From NCBI GenBank assembly GCA_947498325.1, contig CANMKE010000020.1, positions 1-64,000 on the forward strand: a DNA stretch of 64,000 nucleotides, written 5' to 3'. Position numbers and translations under genes: made by a program. The notes below the pieces were generated by a model. It saw only the letters and a list, made by a program, of their open reading frames with translations. It did not search any database and had not been told where the DNA came from. Shown piece after piece: positions 45,075 to 55,135 of the stretch. Position 1 is the stretch's first letter; every line of letters begins with the position of its first letter. The stretch is from an uncultured Persicobacter sp. (GTDB taxonomy: Bacteria; Bacteroidota; Bacteroidia; Cytophagales; Cyclobacteriaceae).

Positions 45075-48000
45075 ATGAGAAATTGTAGGTTTACAGTTTT
45101 TGCCATTCTATTTTTTTTAATAGGGACTTTCAGTAAGTCCATGGCACAAAAAGTTATGTACGTTACTCCTGTTACCCAAAACATCTTAATGGTGCATTTA
45201 AGTGAGGGGGAGGTCCTTTATGATCGAGAAACCAAAAATAACTTTGATCTCGACAAAACGGCATTAAACATTGAGCTTGCCGACCTTGCCACCTCTTATA
45301 CCATTAGCAGCTCTGATGATGGTAATTTCAATAATTTACAACCCATTGAAGTTGGGCGAAAGGCCAAAGCAGACCACTTTACTTATACAGGAATGGAATG
45401 GGCCGGAGGAGCTTTTGACCCACGAACAGAACCCTGGATCACCGAGCACTGGGTATATTTAAAATTTGATCAGACATTCGAAGAAGGAAAAACCTATACC
45501 CTAAACCTTTCCGCACTCGAAACTATTGATGCGCCCGAGCAAACGTTCACTTTCAACACCCATCAATTGCGTTCTGAATCGGTACACGTAAACACCCTTG
45601 GTTACCGACCTGATGAGCAAAAATTTGCCTATATCTACCACTGGGCAGGTACCCTGGGCGGAATCGATTTGACCGATTATGACGGTAAGAAATTTGAGGT
45701 AGTGAATACACAGGACGGTGCTGTTGCCTATGAAGGAACCCTGAGTTTCAGAAAGAGCAAGGACAATCCAGAAACCGCTCAACAACAGGACACCCCAAAC
45801 CAAAACTTTTTGGGGGCTGAGGTCTATGATGCTGACTTTTCGGGTCTGAGTTCTCCAGGTGAATATGTGGTATCAGTCGAAGGCATGGGTTGTTCATTCC
45901 CTTTCAAAATCGGTGATGACCCTGTGTTGGCCGCTTATCGAGCAACGATGCGTGCGCTGTACCACCAGCGTTCAGGTATCCGAATTGAAGAAGCATACGA
46001 CATTAACGGAGATGGCATCAAAACACCTTATGTCCGACCAGCTACACAAAACCCGATGGTTCAAGGAGAAGGAGGAATCAGTTTCAAAGATAAAATTTTA
46101 TATTCCAAAGTTCCTTTTGCCAAATGGACAAGTCAGGATGGTGGTGATGCCCGTGATGAAGTTATCGCCAAAGCCAAGGGAAACGTGCTGAATGTTGCGG
46201 GATGGTATCATGACGCTGGTGACTGGGATGGTTATTATTCTCACCAGCGCGTACCGATGTTGTTGATGGCGACTTATGAACATCTACCTCAGATGTTTGG
46301 TGATGATGAAATGGATTTGCCTGAAAGCGGTAACGGTATTCCAGATATTGTAGATGAAGCTTCCTGGTTGATTAAATTCAACTACCGCTTAAGAAAAGAA
46401 ACCACAGCACAGGGCTATTCTGATGGCGGTCTTGGTGGTGCGCGTGTAGCTCCCGATCCTTTTACCCACCGTGAAGGTGCAGGTAACCCTGAAGATGAAG
46501 GAAAGCCTTCATGGCAAGATGAGCGCTTTTATGCGGTTACGGAAGCAGATGCCTTCATGACCTATATATATGCAGGTGAAGCAGCACAGCTGGCGATGAT
46601 TCTGAAAAAATTGGGTCGCGATCCTCAAAAATTCCCAATCGAGATGTTGGACAATGTGGACTTTGACCAAATGAGCCGCGATGAAGTCGATTTGATCAAA
46701 GAAGCAGAAGAAAGCTGGGACTGGGCGCATGCGGCGAAAAATCAGCCTGAAGGTAAAAACAAAGAATTGGCAGATTTATATACCTACCGTACTTATGCGG
46801 CAGTGAATTTATTCCGCTTGACGGGTAAAGCCAAATATCACGCCGAGGCCATCGAAGGATTGAACCGCATGAAAGGCGCAACAATTTTAGCAGAAGACCA
46901 ACGCTGGGCAGTATATTCCTATTTGTTGGCAGACAATTTTAATATAGATGAGCAATTGAAAACTGCTTTGGAAGGTACGATGAGATCTACAGCTAACAAC
47001 CTTGGGGCAGTATCTGCAGAGCGCCGCGCTTGTCGTTGGGGTGGATTATTCGATTTTCCTATGTTGGTTGGGCAAGGAACAACCCCGTGGGTATTTGAAA
47101 ATATCGTTGCTTACGGATATACAGGAGATAAATCCTATTTGGATGTGGTCGATAACACCACCAGTTATTTCCTGGGTACGAATCCAAGCCACACTACTTG
47201 GATGACTGGCGTAGGACCTCGTCCAATGACCAAAGCATTCAACTTGGACGGTCGTAGAATAACGGATAACTGGGGCGTTTACCCTGGCTGGATTCCTTAC
47301 GGTCCATGGACTTATATGGATAAGGACAGAGCAGGAGTAGATGGTCAAAAGTGGACCATGAACGATGGAATCGAGCGTCAAGGTGGACAAGGACCATGGT
47401 CTTCGCATTGGTTTAATTTTTCATTGACACCAATCGTTGATCACTGGCCTGGACACGAGCGAAAGGTGAACAATGTATTTACTCCTTTAAGTTCGGAGAA
47501 TACACTTCACCAAAATACAGTCTATGCCGCGATTGCTTATGGCGTAGCCAATGGTCGCCAATTTAGTAATGCAACCGCCGCTCATAAAGTAGGAAACATC
47601 ACGCTAACGAATACCGATCATACTTTTGAGTATTTCAATGAGACCGCTGTTGTCGGCGTAGAAATTGACAATAAAAAGGCAACCATCGCAGCGCTGAAAT
47701 GGGAAAGTTCAAACCCTGAAGTGATGGCTGTGGATCAATTTGGTCGCCTTGCAGCAGTCGGAAATGGTACCGCGACCATTACCTGTAAGACGTTGGATGG
47801 ATCAGTTTCTACTACTTTTGAAGTAGAAAACACCGACCTAAAAGAACGTCCTGTGTCAAGTATCCGCATTGATTTTGATGAAGACCAACTGGAAGTTTTG
47901 GAAGGTGCTCGTCGCAAGTTTTATGTAGAGATTTTACCTGAAGACGCAACGGACAAAACATGGCACTGGGTATCAGATGATGAAACCATTGTAGGTGTTG

Positions 48001-49691
48001 ATGGCGAATTTATTGTTGCTTTGAAAGAAGGGACAACTACCGTGCATGCCGTTTCTAACAACAACGAAGAAGCCACAGCCGCATTATCGGTAAAGGTCAA
48101 TGCCGCTGCCTACACGGTAGTGGCGGATTTTGACGAATACATTCCCGTTTATGATGAAGGCCCACAAAATGAAGCCGTAGAGCTCTTCACCACCAATGCA
48201 GCCGTGGATGTAGCCGCAGAAAACCCCCTGAAAGAGGGTTTGAATACATCGGACAAAGTATTGAAGGTTACCAAAGCCGATGGTGAGTGGAAATTATTTG
48301 GATTTTCATCACCTAACTACGAGCCATTTTCAATGTGTGAACACAATGAACTGACCTTCCTGTATTATGGAGAGGATTTAACAGATGTCCTGTATTCCAT
48401 GGAAACCTTTTCAGGGAATAAAATTGAAGAAAGAATTACCGTCGAACCTGCTACCACATGGACGAGGGTTAGCCTCTCTGTTCCAGCTAATGGGTTGATG
48501 AAGTCCTTTGTGATCTTCACCAATCCCGAAGATGCAGCTGGAGGTTATGACATGTATTTTGATGATTTTAAATTCAGACAGGACCCCAATGCCGTATGTG
48601 AGGAGGAAAATGACACCCGCGTCGTACTTGATTTTGAAAACATCAAACTCGACTGGGTAAGTGGGTATGGTTCTTTTGGTTGGAATGATCCACAGGATAC
48701 GCTTGATAATGGTAAACCGAATTTTAACTATAACATCATTGACAACGATTCTACTGAAGCCAACCCATCCAAAAAGGTTTTTGAGTTCAACCGCACAGGG
48801 AATAACGCAGGCGCAGGTTTCGGTATTCAGGTGAAAAATGCATATGATTTAGGCCGAGCAGCAAAAGTAACCATGAAAGTCAAAACGACGGAATACATGG
48901 AGCGTTGCCTGTTGAAAATTGTGGAATATGGTACGGTAGAAGGACAAGAAGAGGAACAGGAATTACGAAGCCTCGAGGGTACGGTCGATACACCGAACGT
49001 CAGACCAAACGAATGGATCACCATCGAGTTTCCGATTGCAGGCATGACCTTCGCAGGGGATGACAGCAAATCGTTGACAAAGGTGAAGCAATTCATCATC
49101 ATGCCCGATGTTGGCAATAATTCGAGAATGGACATCTTGGTGGATGATATCGCTTTTGCTGGAGTAAAGGCGGAATCGATTTCCATTGAGGGAGAGAAAG
49201 ACATCGAATTGACGCTCGGTGACAGCACGGCACTTTTTGCAAGGGTGCTGCCCGTAGTGGTGGAAGATCCAACCGCAGTATGGACAAGTTCAGACGAAGA
49301 AGTGGCCGTTATTGATGAAAATGGCATGCTGAAAGCCATTGGCCTCGGATCAGCTCAAATTATTGCCTCAGCAAATATGGACAAGCAATTGACAGATACC
49401 TTAACGGTAACCGTGGTTGAACCTGAACCAGAAGTCCCAACGGATGTGGATGGAAAGTTATCGGTTTCAATTTACCCGAATCCAACCAATGGCAGCCTGA
49501 CGATCAAAACGCAGAAAGCCTTTACAGGCATACGGGTGAACAGCATCAGTGGGCAGTTGGTTTTGAATCAATCGATGAATGGACATGTCCAAAAGCAAAT
49601 TGACCTATCGGCGATGCCATCGGGAATATATTTACTGACGATCATTCATTCCGATGGATCCTCACAGGTTCATCGATTCGTGAAACAATAA
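45075..49691 (+). CDS. Multidomain GH9 enzyme with T9SS sorting domain
   Basis: 1538 residues, the largest protein here. A signal peptide (cut near SMAQ, residue 25) is followed by a beta-rich N-terminal region, an Ig-like domain (about 172-275) and the GH9 (alpha/alpha)6 domain (about 285-835). DAGD is at about 380-383 (GWYHDAGDWDGYY), and the probable catalytic acid is Glu808 in SSENTLHQN, aligned with the NEVxLDYN motif of the family. Then come two BIG2-like Ig domains (about 860-1020), two beta-sandwich modules likely to bind carbohydrate (about 1020-1360), another BIG2-like domain (about 1375-1450) and a type A T9SS sorting domain (SIYPNPTNGSLTIKT to the end). It should be secreted through type IX secretion and act at or beyond the cell surface as the endo-acting enzyme that opens the backbone. 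Cellulose-type or xanthan-type beta-1,4-glucan is the likely backbone. Confidence 0.9.
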   Translation: MRNCRFTVFAILFFLIGTFSKSMAQKVMYVTPVTQNILMVHLSEGEVLYDRETKNNFDLDKTALNIELADLATSYTISSSDDGNFNNLQPIEVGRKAKADHFTYTGMEWAGGAFDPRTEPWITEHWVYLKFDQTFEEGKTYTLNLSALETIDAPEQTFTFNTHQLRSESVHVNTLGYRPDEQKFAYIYHWAGTLGGIDLTDYDGKKFEVVNTQDGAVAYEGTLSFRKSKDNPETAQQQDTPNQNFLGAEVYDADFSGLSSPGEYVVSVEGMGCSFPFKIGDDPVLAAYRATMRALYHQRSGIRIEEAYDINGDGIKTPYVRPATQNPMVQGEGGISFKDKILYSKVPFAKWTSQDGGDARDEVIAKAKGNVLNVAGWYHDAGDWDGYYSHQRVPMLLMATYEHLPQMFGDDEMDLPESGNGIPDIVDEASWLIKFNYRLRKETTAQGYSDGGLGGARVAPDPFTHREGAGNPEDEGKPSWQDERFYAVTEADAFMTYIYAGEAAQLAMILKKLGRDPQKFPIEMLDNVDFDQMSRDEVDLIKEAEESWDWAHAAKNQPEGKNKELADLYTYRTYAAVNLFRLTGKAKYHAEAIEGLNRMKGATILAEDQRWAVYSYLLADNFNIDEQLKTALEGTMRSTANNLGAVSAERRACRWGGLFDFPMLVGQGTTPWVFENIVAYGYTGDKSYLDVVDNTTSYFLGTNPSHTTWMTGVGPRPMTKAFNLDGRRITDNWGVYPGWIPYGPWTYMDKDRAGVDGQKWTMNDGIERQGGQGPWSSHWFNFSLTPIVDHWPGHERKVNNVFTPLSSENTLHQNTVYAAIAYGVANGRQFSNATAAHKVGNITLTNTDHTFEYFNETAVVGVEIDNKKATIAALKWESSNPEVMAVDQFGRLAAVGNGTATITCKTLDGSVSTTFEVENTDLKERPVSSIRIDFDEDQLEVLEGARRKFYVEILPEDATDKTWHWVSDDETIVGVDGEFIVALKEGTTTVHAVSNNNEEATAALSVKVNAAAYTVVADFDEYIPVYDEGPQNEAVELFTTNAAVDVAAENPLKEGLNTSDKVLKVTKADGEWKLFGFSSPNYEPFSMCEHNELTFLYYGEDLTDVLYSMETFSGNKIEERITVEPATTWTRVSLSVPANGLMKSFVIFTNPEDAAGGYDMYFDDFKFRQDPNAVCEEENDTRVVLDFENIKLDWVSGYGSFGWNDPQDTLDNGKPNFNYNIIDNDSTEANPSKKVFEFNRTGNNAGAGFGIQVKNAYDLGRAAKVTMKVKTTEYMERCLLKIVEYGTVEGQEEEQELRSLEGTVDTPNVRPNEWITIEFPIAGMTFAGDDSKSLTKVKQFIIMPDVGNNSRMDILVDDIAFAGVKAESISIEGEKDIELTLGDSTALFARVLPVVVEDPTAVWTSSDEEVAVIDENGMLKAIGLGSAQIIASANMDKQLTDTLTVTVVEPEPEVPTDVDGKLSVSIYPNPTNGSLTIKTQKAFTGIRVNSISGQLVLNQSMNGHVQKQIDLSAMPSGIYLLTIIHSDGSSQVHRFVKQ

Positions 49692-49718
49692 TTAATACGT
49701 TAAGCATAAAAAGTTCGG

Positions 49719-49749
49719 AGACCCAGCATTTTGTTGGGTCTTTTTTTTG
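49719..49749 (+). terminator. Intrinsic terminator
   Basis: AGACCCA pairs with TGGGTCT around a short loop and is followed by eight T, 28 bases after the large GH9 gene. Confidence 0.85.
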
Positions 49750-49839
49750 ATTCTTGACGGTACTATTAGCTCAAGCATCCCGCTTGGACTCATTTTCAAA
49801 CTACCAATAGTATGGTTAAGAACGTCATATGATTTTATC

Positions 49840-49914
49840 GCTGTATGGGCCGACCTATGTGTCTGCCCAAGATTAGGATACACACGCAGGTGCATCCATA
49901 CAGCTTCTATGTCA
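49840..49914. repeat. Palindromic repeat A, copy 3 (inverted)
   Basis: The unit is present in the opposite orientation: it begins GCTGTATGGGCCGACCTATG and ends CAGGTGCATCCATACAGC. It lies between the large GH9 gene and the heparinase-like gene, in a gene-free stretch of 348 bases (49692-50039) that otherwise shows only the terminator. Confidence 0.8.
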
Positions 49915-50039
49915 TAGACCTTCTCCCGAACGCCTCTACTCAAAATGCCTCGCCCCCTTACAAATGTCCTCCTTTTAGGTAGGTTCATGCACAAAATACA
50001 AAGGAAAGTATAAGATCTTACTTCAAACATTTTTTAGCC

Positions 50040-51809
50040 ATGAAGTTGAAGTATTTTTTATTCGTTTTAATATTTGGCCTTACGATCGGATCAGTCCGTG
50101 CTCAACAGTTATTTTTCACCAAAGACAGGATTGATAAAATCGAAAAACTCGTCGGGCAGGATGAACTTTATCAACAGTTTCATCAACATTTGATCCATAC
50201 CGCAGATCAATTGTGTAACCTCCCTGTACCCGAAAAAAAGATGGCGGGCCGACGGTTGCTCAATACCTGTAGCACCTTCGAAAAATACATTTTTCACCTC
50301 AGCTATGCCTATCAATTTACCCATCAACAAAAGTATGGCGATAAGATCGTTGAGCTGTTGGATGAGGCATTGAGCTATGACAGCTGGAATCCCAAGCACT
50401 ACCTTGATGTGGCAGAAATGGCATTGGGGGTGAGTATCGGAATCAATACCTTAGAAGAACATCCAAAGCACAAAACTTGGGTGGATCAGCTATATCGCTT
50501 GGCCATTGTTGCCTCGATGGAGGAGCGTCCCTATGTCAAAGGTACCAACAACTGGAATGCTGTATGCCATGCGGGCATTACCTCATCAGCTTTGGTATGC
50601 CAAGAACAATACCCCAAAGAGGCTTCTTTTTTGATTCATCGTGCCGAAAAGGAAATTAAAAATGGCCTTCAGAGCTATGACATCAGTGGCAACTTCCCCG
50701 AAGGGCCAAGTTACTGGATTTATGGCACCTCCTTTAATCTTATCCTTTACGATTTACTCAAGGTCAACCATTTAGATTATTCTACTTTTGAACAATACGC
50801 AGGATTTTGGAAAAGTGGGGATTGCTACCGTTGGTCGATTGGCAGTAATAACACCTATTATAATTATTTTGATTGCAAAGGAACAACACAACTTTCTCCC
50901 GCAATGGCGATGCTCTCTCAAATCAACGGGAGACCCGACTTCCTGACAGCTGAAAGAGCCGTGATGAAATCATTCATGGAGAACTACGGTGAGCAACAGG
51001 TCAAATCATCCAAGGATCGGCTTGCACCCCTGTTTTTGCTATGGTTGGTGGGCAACAGCTCCTCGGCAGAAGTAGACAATGACCAAACTTATTTTGTGGG
51101 TGGGGGAGAAAACCCCGTGGTCTTTTGGCATCATCAGCAAGATGGTAAAGCTGTATTTTTGGGGATCAAAGGAGGGAAGGGAAACCTCAGTCATGGGCAC
51201 CTCGATGCGGGAAGTTTTATTTATGAGAAAGACGGCATTCGTTGGTTTGAGGACCTCGGACGGGAGAATTATACCCACATCGAGGGCTTTGGAAAGTATG
51301 TATGGACTTATGACAGTAAAGCTCCCCGATGGGAATTTTTCCGTCATCATAACCTTGGTCACAATACTGTGTCTGTTGACAAAAAGGCTTTCAATCCCGA
51401 TGGTTTTGTTGCCCTCGATGTCAATCAAATAAACAACGAAACGGTTGAAGTAGGTGCTGATCTTTCCCCACTTTATACGCAGGAACAGTCCATCAAAAGA
51501 AACTGGTTTTATGATGGTGAAAAGCTAAATATGACCGATCAGTTTTCATCATCTTTAGGCAAGGAACTGAATTGGAGATTCTTCACAAAAGCCAAAGTGG
51601 TCGTTGCCAAGAATGGTAAAAAAGCAACCCTTCAACGCGATGGAAAATCCCTGACCATAAAATTAAAAGGCGTAAAAGACGCTCAATTTAATACGGTGTT
51701 GATGAACCCTCATTTCACCGAAATGGATAGCCCGAACAAGGAAATCAGTATGTTGAGTATAGACTTAAATGCCAAAGAAGCAGGCGCATTAACTTTTATC
51801 ATTGAATAA
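50040..51809 (+). CDS. Heparinase II/III-family polysaccharide lyase
   Basis: 589 residues with a signal peptide (cut near VRAQ, residue 22). The N-terminal half is an (alpha/alpha) toroid (KGTNNWNAVCHAGITSSALV with the conserved Asn, GNFPEGPSYWIYGTSF with Glu and Tyr). The C-terminal half is the beta-sandwich of the heparinase II/III family (GNLSHGHLDAGSFIYEKDG with the conserved His, HHNLGHNTVSVD). Members cut uronic-acid-containing polysaccharides by beta-elimination; family membership alone covers heparin, alginate, gellan-like and other substrates. As no sulfatase is seen nearby, a non-sulfated bacterial or algal uronan is more likely than a glycosaminoglycan. It is 13 bases from the GH2 gene that follows, so they form a unit. 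Confidence 0.85.
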   Translation: MKLKYFLFVLIFGLTIGSVRAQQLFFTKDRIDKIEKLVGQDELYQQFHQHLIHTADQLCNLPVPEKKMAGRRLLNTCSTFEKYIFHLSYAYQFTHQQKYGDKIVELLDEALSYDSWNPKHYLDVAEMALGVSIGINTLEEHPKHKTWVDQLYRLAIVASMEERPYVKGTNNWNAVCHAGITSSALVCQEQYPKEASFLIHRAEKEIKNGLQSYDISGNFPEGPSYWIYGTSFNLILYDLLKVNHLDYSTFEQYAGFWKSGDCYRWSIGSNNTYYNYFDCKGTTQLSPAMAMLSQINGRPDFLTAERAVMKSFMENYGEQQVKSSKDRLAPLFLLWLVGNSSSAEVDNDQTYFVGGGENPVVFWHHQQDGKAVFLGIKGGKGNLSHGHLDAGSFIYEKDGIRWFEDLGRENYTHIEGFGKYVWTYDSKAPRWEFFRHHNLGHNTVSVDKKAFNPDGFVALDVNQINNETVEVGADLSPLYTQEQSIKRNWFYDGEKLNMTDQFSSSLGKELNWRFFTKAKVVVAKNGKKATLQRDGKSLTIKLKGVKDAQFNTVLMNPHFTEMDSPNKEISMLSIDLNAKEAGALTFIIE

Positions 51810-51822
51810 TTTTTGGAGATTG

Positions 51823-54486
51823 ATGAGAACTTTATTTTTAAATATTTTATTGACCCTTGCCTTGGCTGTATCGGCCTTTGCACAACAAGAAAAAGTCAAT
51901 TTCAATGCCGATTGGCTATTCCATAAGGGCAGTCTGAAAGATGCTCCTTTGAAGCATGACTTCGACGACAATCAATGGGAAAAAGTAGACCTACCTCATA
52001 CTTACAATGATCAGGACATCATTGATGATCCGATAGGATATTATCGAGGCGAAGCATGGTATCGCAAAAAATTTGAAGTACCAACTGATTGGCGTCACAA
52101 AAAAGTGAGTTTGAACTTTGAAGGTGTAGCGATAAAATGTGAGATTTATGTCAACGATCGCTATGTTGGCGAACATTTGGGCGGTTATACTGCCTTCTAC
52201 AAAGACATCGAAGGGCTATTGAATTTTGGGGAAGAAAACCAATTGGCCATCAAAACGGATAATTCTGAAAACCTGCAATTTACCACCCCACCTGTGGCTG
52301 GTGACTTCAGCATGTTCGGTGGCATTCACCGAAACGTCTTTTTGGTTACTAAAAACAAACTCTATTTTGATCATAACTTCTATGGCGCTTCGGGGGTGTT
52401 TTTTCAGAACACAGGACTGAAAAATAACAAAGCGCAATTCAACATCAGCACCCACTACCGTCAAGAATTACCCTTTGATCTTCAGGTGATTTTCCGTCAT
52501 CAGATATTGGACAAAAATCAGAAAGTCATCTGGAAAACCGCGGTTACCAAACGCACTCATTCAGGTGATATTTCCCATTGGGAAACCGACAGCAAGGTGA
52601 ATAATATTCAGGCGTGGTCTGTTGAAAAACCCAATTTGTACACCCTCAAAAGTCAGATTATCGATGCTAAAGATAATAAGGTGGTCGATGAAATTGAACA
52701 GAAAATCGGCTTTAGAACCGTAAGCATCAGTCAGCAAAAAGGGGTACTTTTGAATAACAAGCCGATCAAACTGCAAGGGGTGGCAAGGCATCAGCAATAC
52801 CATCATCAGGGAAACGCCTTAACCGATGATCAACACCAAAAAGATATGGTATTGGCGAAAGATTTGGGCTCGAATTTCATCCGTATTTCCCACTATCCGC
52901 ATTCGCCCGAGATTTACAAAGCCTGTGATTCACTCGGCATGGTGAGTTGGAGCGAGATACCTTGTGTGAACTGGGTGCCTTTCGGTCAGCCCTTCTTGGA
53001 CAACAGCCGAACGATGATGCGCGAGATGATTTATCAAAACTATAACCATCCTTCGGTCATCATCTGGGGTTATCATAACGAGATCTGGCAGGCACACGAA
53101 GAGGCGGTTTTGCACGCCAAGACCATGGAACAAATTTCAAAACAAACGGATCCGTCGCGGTTAACGGCCATGGCTTTTCAGGGTACTTTTTTGAAGAATT
53201 TTAAAGGGAAATTGGGCGAAGAAATATTCAACGTTTCCGATATCAATGGCTTTAATGTCTATCAGGGATGGTATCAAGATACTTATAAAACCATTGATCA
53301 TTATGTGGACAGCCTGAAAACCTACTCCCCGAAAAAGTGCATCATGCTCTCAGAATTTGGGGCAGGTGCTGATCCCCGTATTTGGAGCGTGAAACCAAGC
53401 ATTCATGATTTCAGCAATCGCTATCAGGTGGATTTTCTGAAACCCTATATTGCCACCCACCAAGACAGCCCGTGGATGGTCGGATATAGCATCTGGATTT
53501 TGAATGATTTTGAACGCGACAGCCGTAAGGATGCCGTGCCGAATGTTAATAACAAAGGCTTAATCTCAACGGATCGTCAACCCAAAGATGCCTATTATTT
53601 TGTACAGGCAAATTGGTCGAAAAAGCCCATGGTTTATATCGAAGGCACACCAATGGATACCGTAGTGGCTGTTACCGTGGGTAATACTTTTACAGTAAAA
53701 TTACATGTTTACGGTAATGGCAACAAAGTAAAATTACGTCACAATAAACAATTCTTTTCTGAACTTGAACTGAAGCAAAGGGAGGTTGAATTTGATATTG
53801 ATCTACAAAAGGGATGGAATAAAATTGAAGCTATTGATGAGCAAAATAACTGCCGATACGAAAGGAAGATCTTCCTGAAAAGGGTCAAAAGCAATGCGCA
53901 GGGAATCGAGATACCGAAAGAGGGATTGGCTATTAATATCGGACAAACAGACCGATACTTTAATGGCAACGAACGATGGTTACCTGCATCGGTATTTAAT
54001 GAAAATCCCAACTTTGAAGTATTAGGCGGAAATATTTACCACCAGGCCTACAAAGACAAACCTGCATTACGCCTACGCGAAGGTATTTCTGAAAACGTCT
54101 TCAACAGTACCGACGACCCGATGTATCAAACGTTCCGCTGGGGAATTGAAGCGCTCAATTTAAAGCTCAAATCAGGTGAATATAAATTGACCTTTTATTG
54201 GGCATATCCATTCAAAGCCCAAAAAAATCGACCACTTTCGCAGGCCGAAATCTCATGGGGCGAGCAGGACGGATCAGTTGCTACTACCGAGGATATTTTT
54301 AATCTTCGCATTAATGGTAGTGTCGATTTATCGAAACTGAATGTCAAAAAAGAAGCCGGTAATTTGAAGGCACTGGAAAAAGAAGTGATTTGTCAGACGG
54401 ATAAAAATGGCCAAATTGGCATTCAGTTGGAAGCACTCAGCGGACAAGCCTTTTTGAATGGGATTAAGATTACGCCCGTGGAATAA
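51823..54486 (+). CDS. GH2 glycoside hydrolase, periplasmic
   Basis: An 887-residue GH2 enzyme with a signal peptide (cut near SAFAQ). The sugar-binding jelly roll (FNADWLFHKG, GVAIKCEIYVNDRYVGEHLG), the Ig-like domain and the TIM barrel are in order. The acid/base is Glu420 in WGYHNEIW and the nucleophile Glu511 in MLSEFGAG, a pattern of beta-galactosidases, beta-glucuronidases and relatives. After the barrel come about 270 residues of extra beta domains. I start at the ATG at 51823; a TTG at 51802 would overlap the lyase gene and spoil the signal. It probably releases a beta-linked residue from the products of the lyase encoded 13 bases upstream. Beta-glucuronidase is possible in view of the locus, but it is not decided by sequence. 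Confidence 0.88.
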   Translation: MRTLFLNILLTLALAVSAFAQQEKVNFNADWLFHKGSLKDAPLKHDFDDNQWEKVDLPHTYNDQDIIDDPIGYYRGEAWYRKKFEVPTDWRHKKVSLNFEGVAIKCEIYVNDRYVGEHLGGYTAFYKDIEGLLNFGEENQLAIKTDNSENLQFTTPPVAGDFSMFGGIHRNVFLVTKNKLYFDHNFYGASGVFFQNTGLKNNKAQFNISTHYRQELPFDLQVIFRHQILDKNQKVIWKTAVTKRTHSGDISHWETDSKVNNIQAWSVEKPNLYTLKSQIIDAKDNKVVDEIEQKIGFRTVSISQQKGVLLNNKPIKLQGVARHQQYHHQGNALTDDQHQKDMVLAKDLGSNFIRISHYPHSPEIYKACDSLGMVSWSEIPCVNWVPFGQPFLDNSRTMMREMIYQNYNHPSVIIWGYHNEIWQAHEEAVLHAKTMEQISKQTDPSRLTAMAFQGTFLKNFKGKLGEEIFNVSDINGFNVYQGWYQDTYKTIDHYVDSLKTYSPKKCIMLSEFGAGADPRIWSVKPSIHDFSNRYQVDFLKPYIATHQDSPWMVGYSIWILNDFERDSRKDAVPNVNNKGLISTDRQPKDAYYFVQANWSKKPMVYIEGTPMDTVVAVTVGNTFTVKLHVYGNGNKVKLRHNKQFFSELELKQREVEFDIDLQKGWNKIEAIDEQNNCRYERKIFLKRVKSNAQGIEIPKEGLAINIGQTDRYFNGNERWLPASVFNENPNFEVLGGNIYHQAYKDKPALRLREGISENVFNSTDDPMYQTFRWGIEALNLKLKSGEYKLTFYWAYPFKAQKNRPLSQAEISWGEQDGSVATTEDIFNLRINGSVDLSKLNVKKEAGNLKALEKEVICQTDKNGQIGIQLEALSGQAFLNGIKITPVE

Positions 54487-55135
54487 TATTCCAGCAATGT
54501 AGGGGACTGCTGCGCAACTATGTCTTCTAAATTTATCTCAGAAGATTATTTCTTGAACTGTATTGATGTGCCTATGTGTGTATTCAAACCTCCAATTTTT
54601 TATTCGGACAGACACTTGGGGGCAGCCCACAATGACATTAAGTGGAGAGCGTTATCCTGTAGAGACGTTATTTTTAACGTCTAATTCAAAGGTGATTTTA
54701 TGGGGGTTCCCTCTTAGATTTATTCAAATTGTTACGTGAGTCGTTAAGAGTAATACCTCTACGAGCATTTCAAATTTAGACCTGAGCCACCCCGGAATCC
54801 TTAACTTAATGACATTGGGTCAGCCCATACAGTGATCTAATAATATTTCGTGGTAAACATCAGCTTATGGTTACGTGACAGCGCCTGATTGATGATGAGA
54901 GAAATAAAAAATCATGGGCAAAAAAATATCGATATCATACTTTTAACATATCTGTGGGGGATATTTGGCAGTGAAAACATAAAACACTTAACCTCAGTAA
55001 TTTCTATCACCTACTGAATTTTCATGGGTGATAAATTGAACATTCTTACCAATAGAAAAGGTTTTTATCCACCCTTTCTATTTCAATAATAGCTTCTTTG
55101 CAGCGGCATTAATTGTAACTAATTTTTTTGAGAAG
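54487..55135. other. Repeat-rich intergenic region
   Basis: 649 bases without a gene. It contains a degenerate copy of repeat A (54558-54636), an inverted copy of repeat B (54622-54790) with the hairpin AGACGTTATTTTTAACGTCT, and a fragment of the right half of repeat A with its tail (GTCAGCCCATACAGTG, then AATATTTCGTGGTAAA) at about 54819-54858. The sequence from 54860 on shows nothing further. Confidence 0.65.
54622..54790 (-). repeat. Repeat B, copy 2 (inverted)
   Basis: The reverse complement carries AATTTGAAATGCTCGTA, TCACGTAACAATTTGA, AGACGTTAAAAATAACGTCT and CTACAGGATAAC in the order seen at 27025-27182. Divergence is clear but the match extends over about 150 bases. It abuts the degenerate repeat A at its left. 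Confidence 0.7.
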
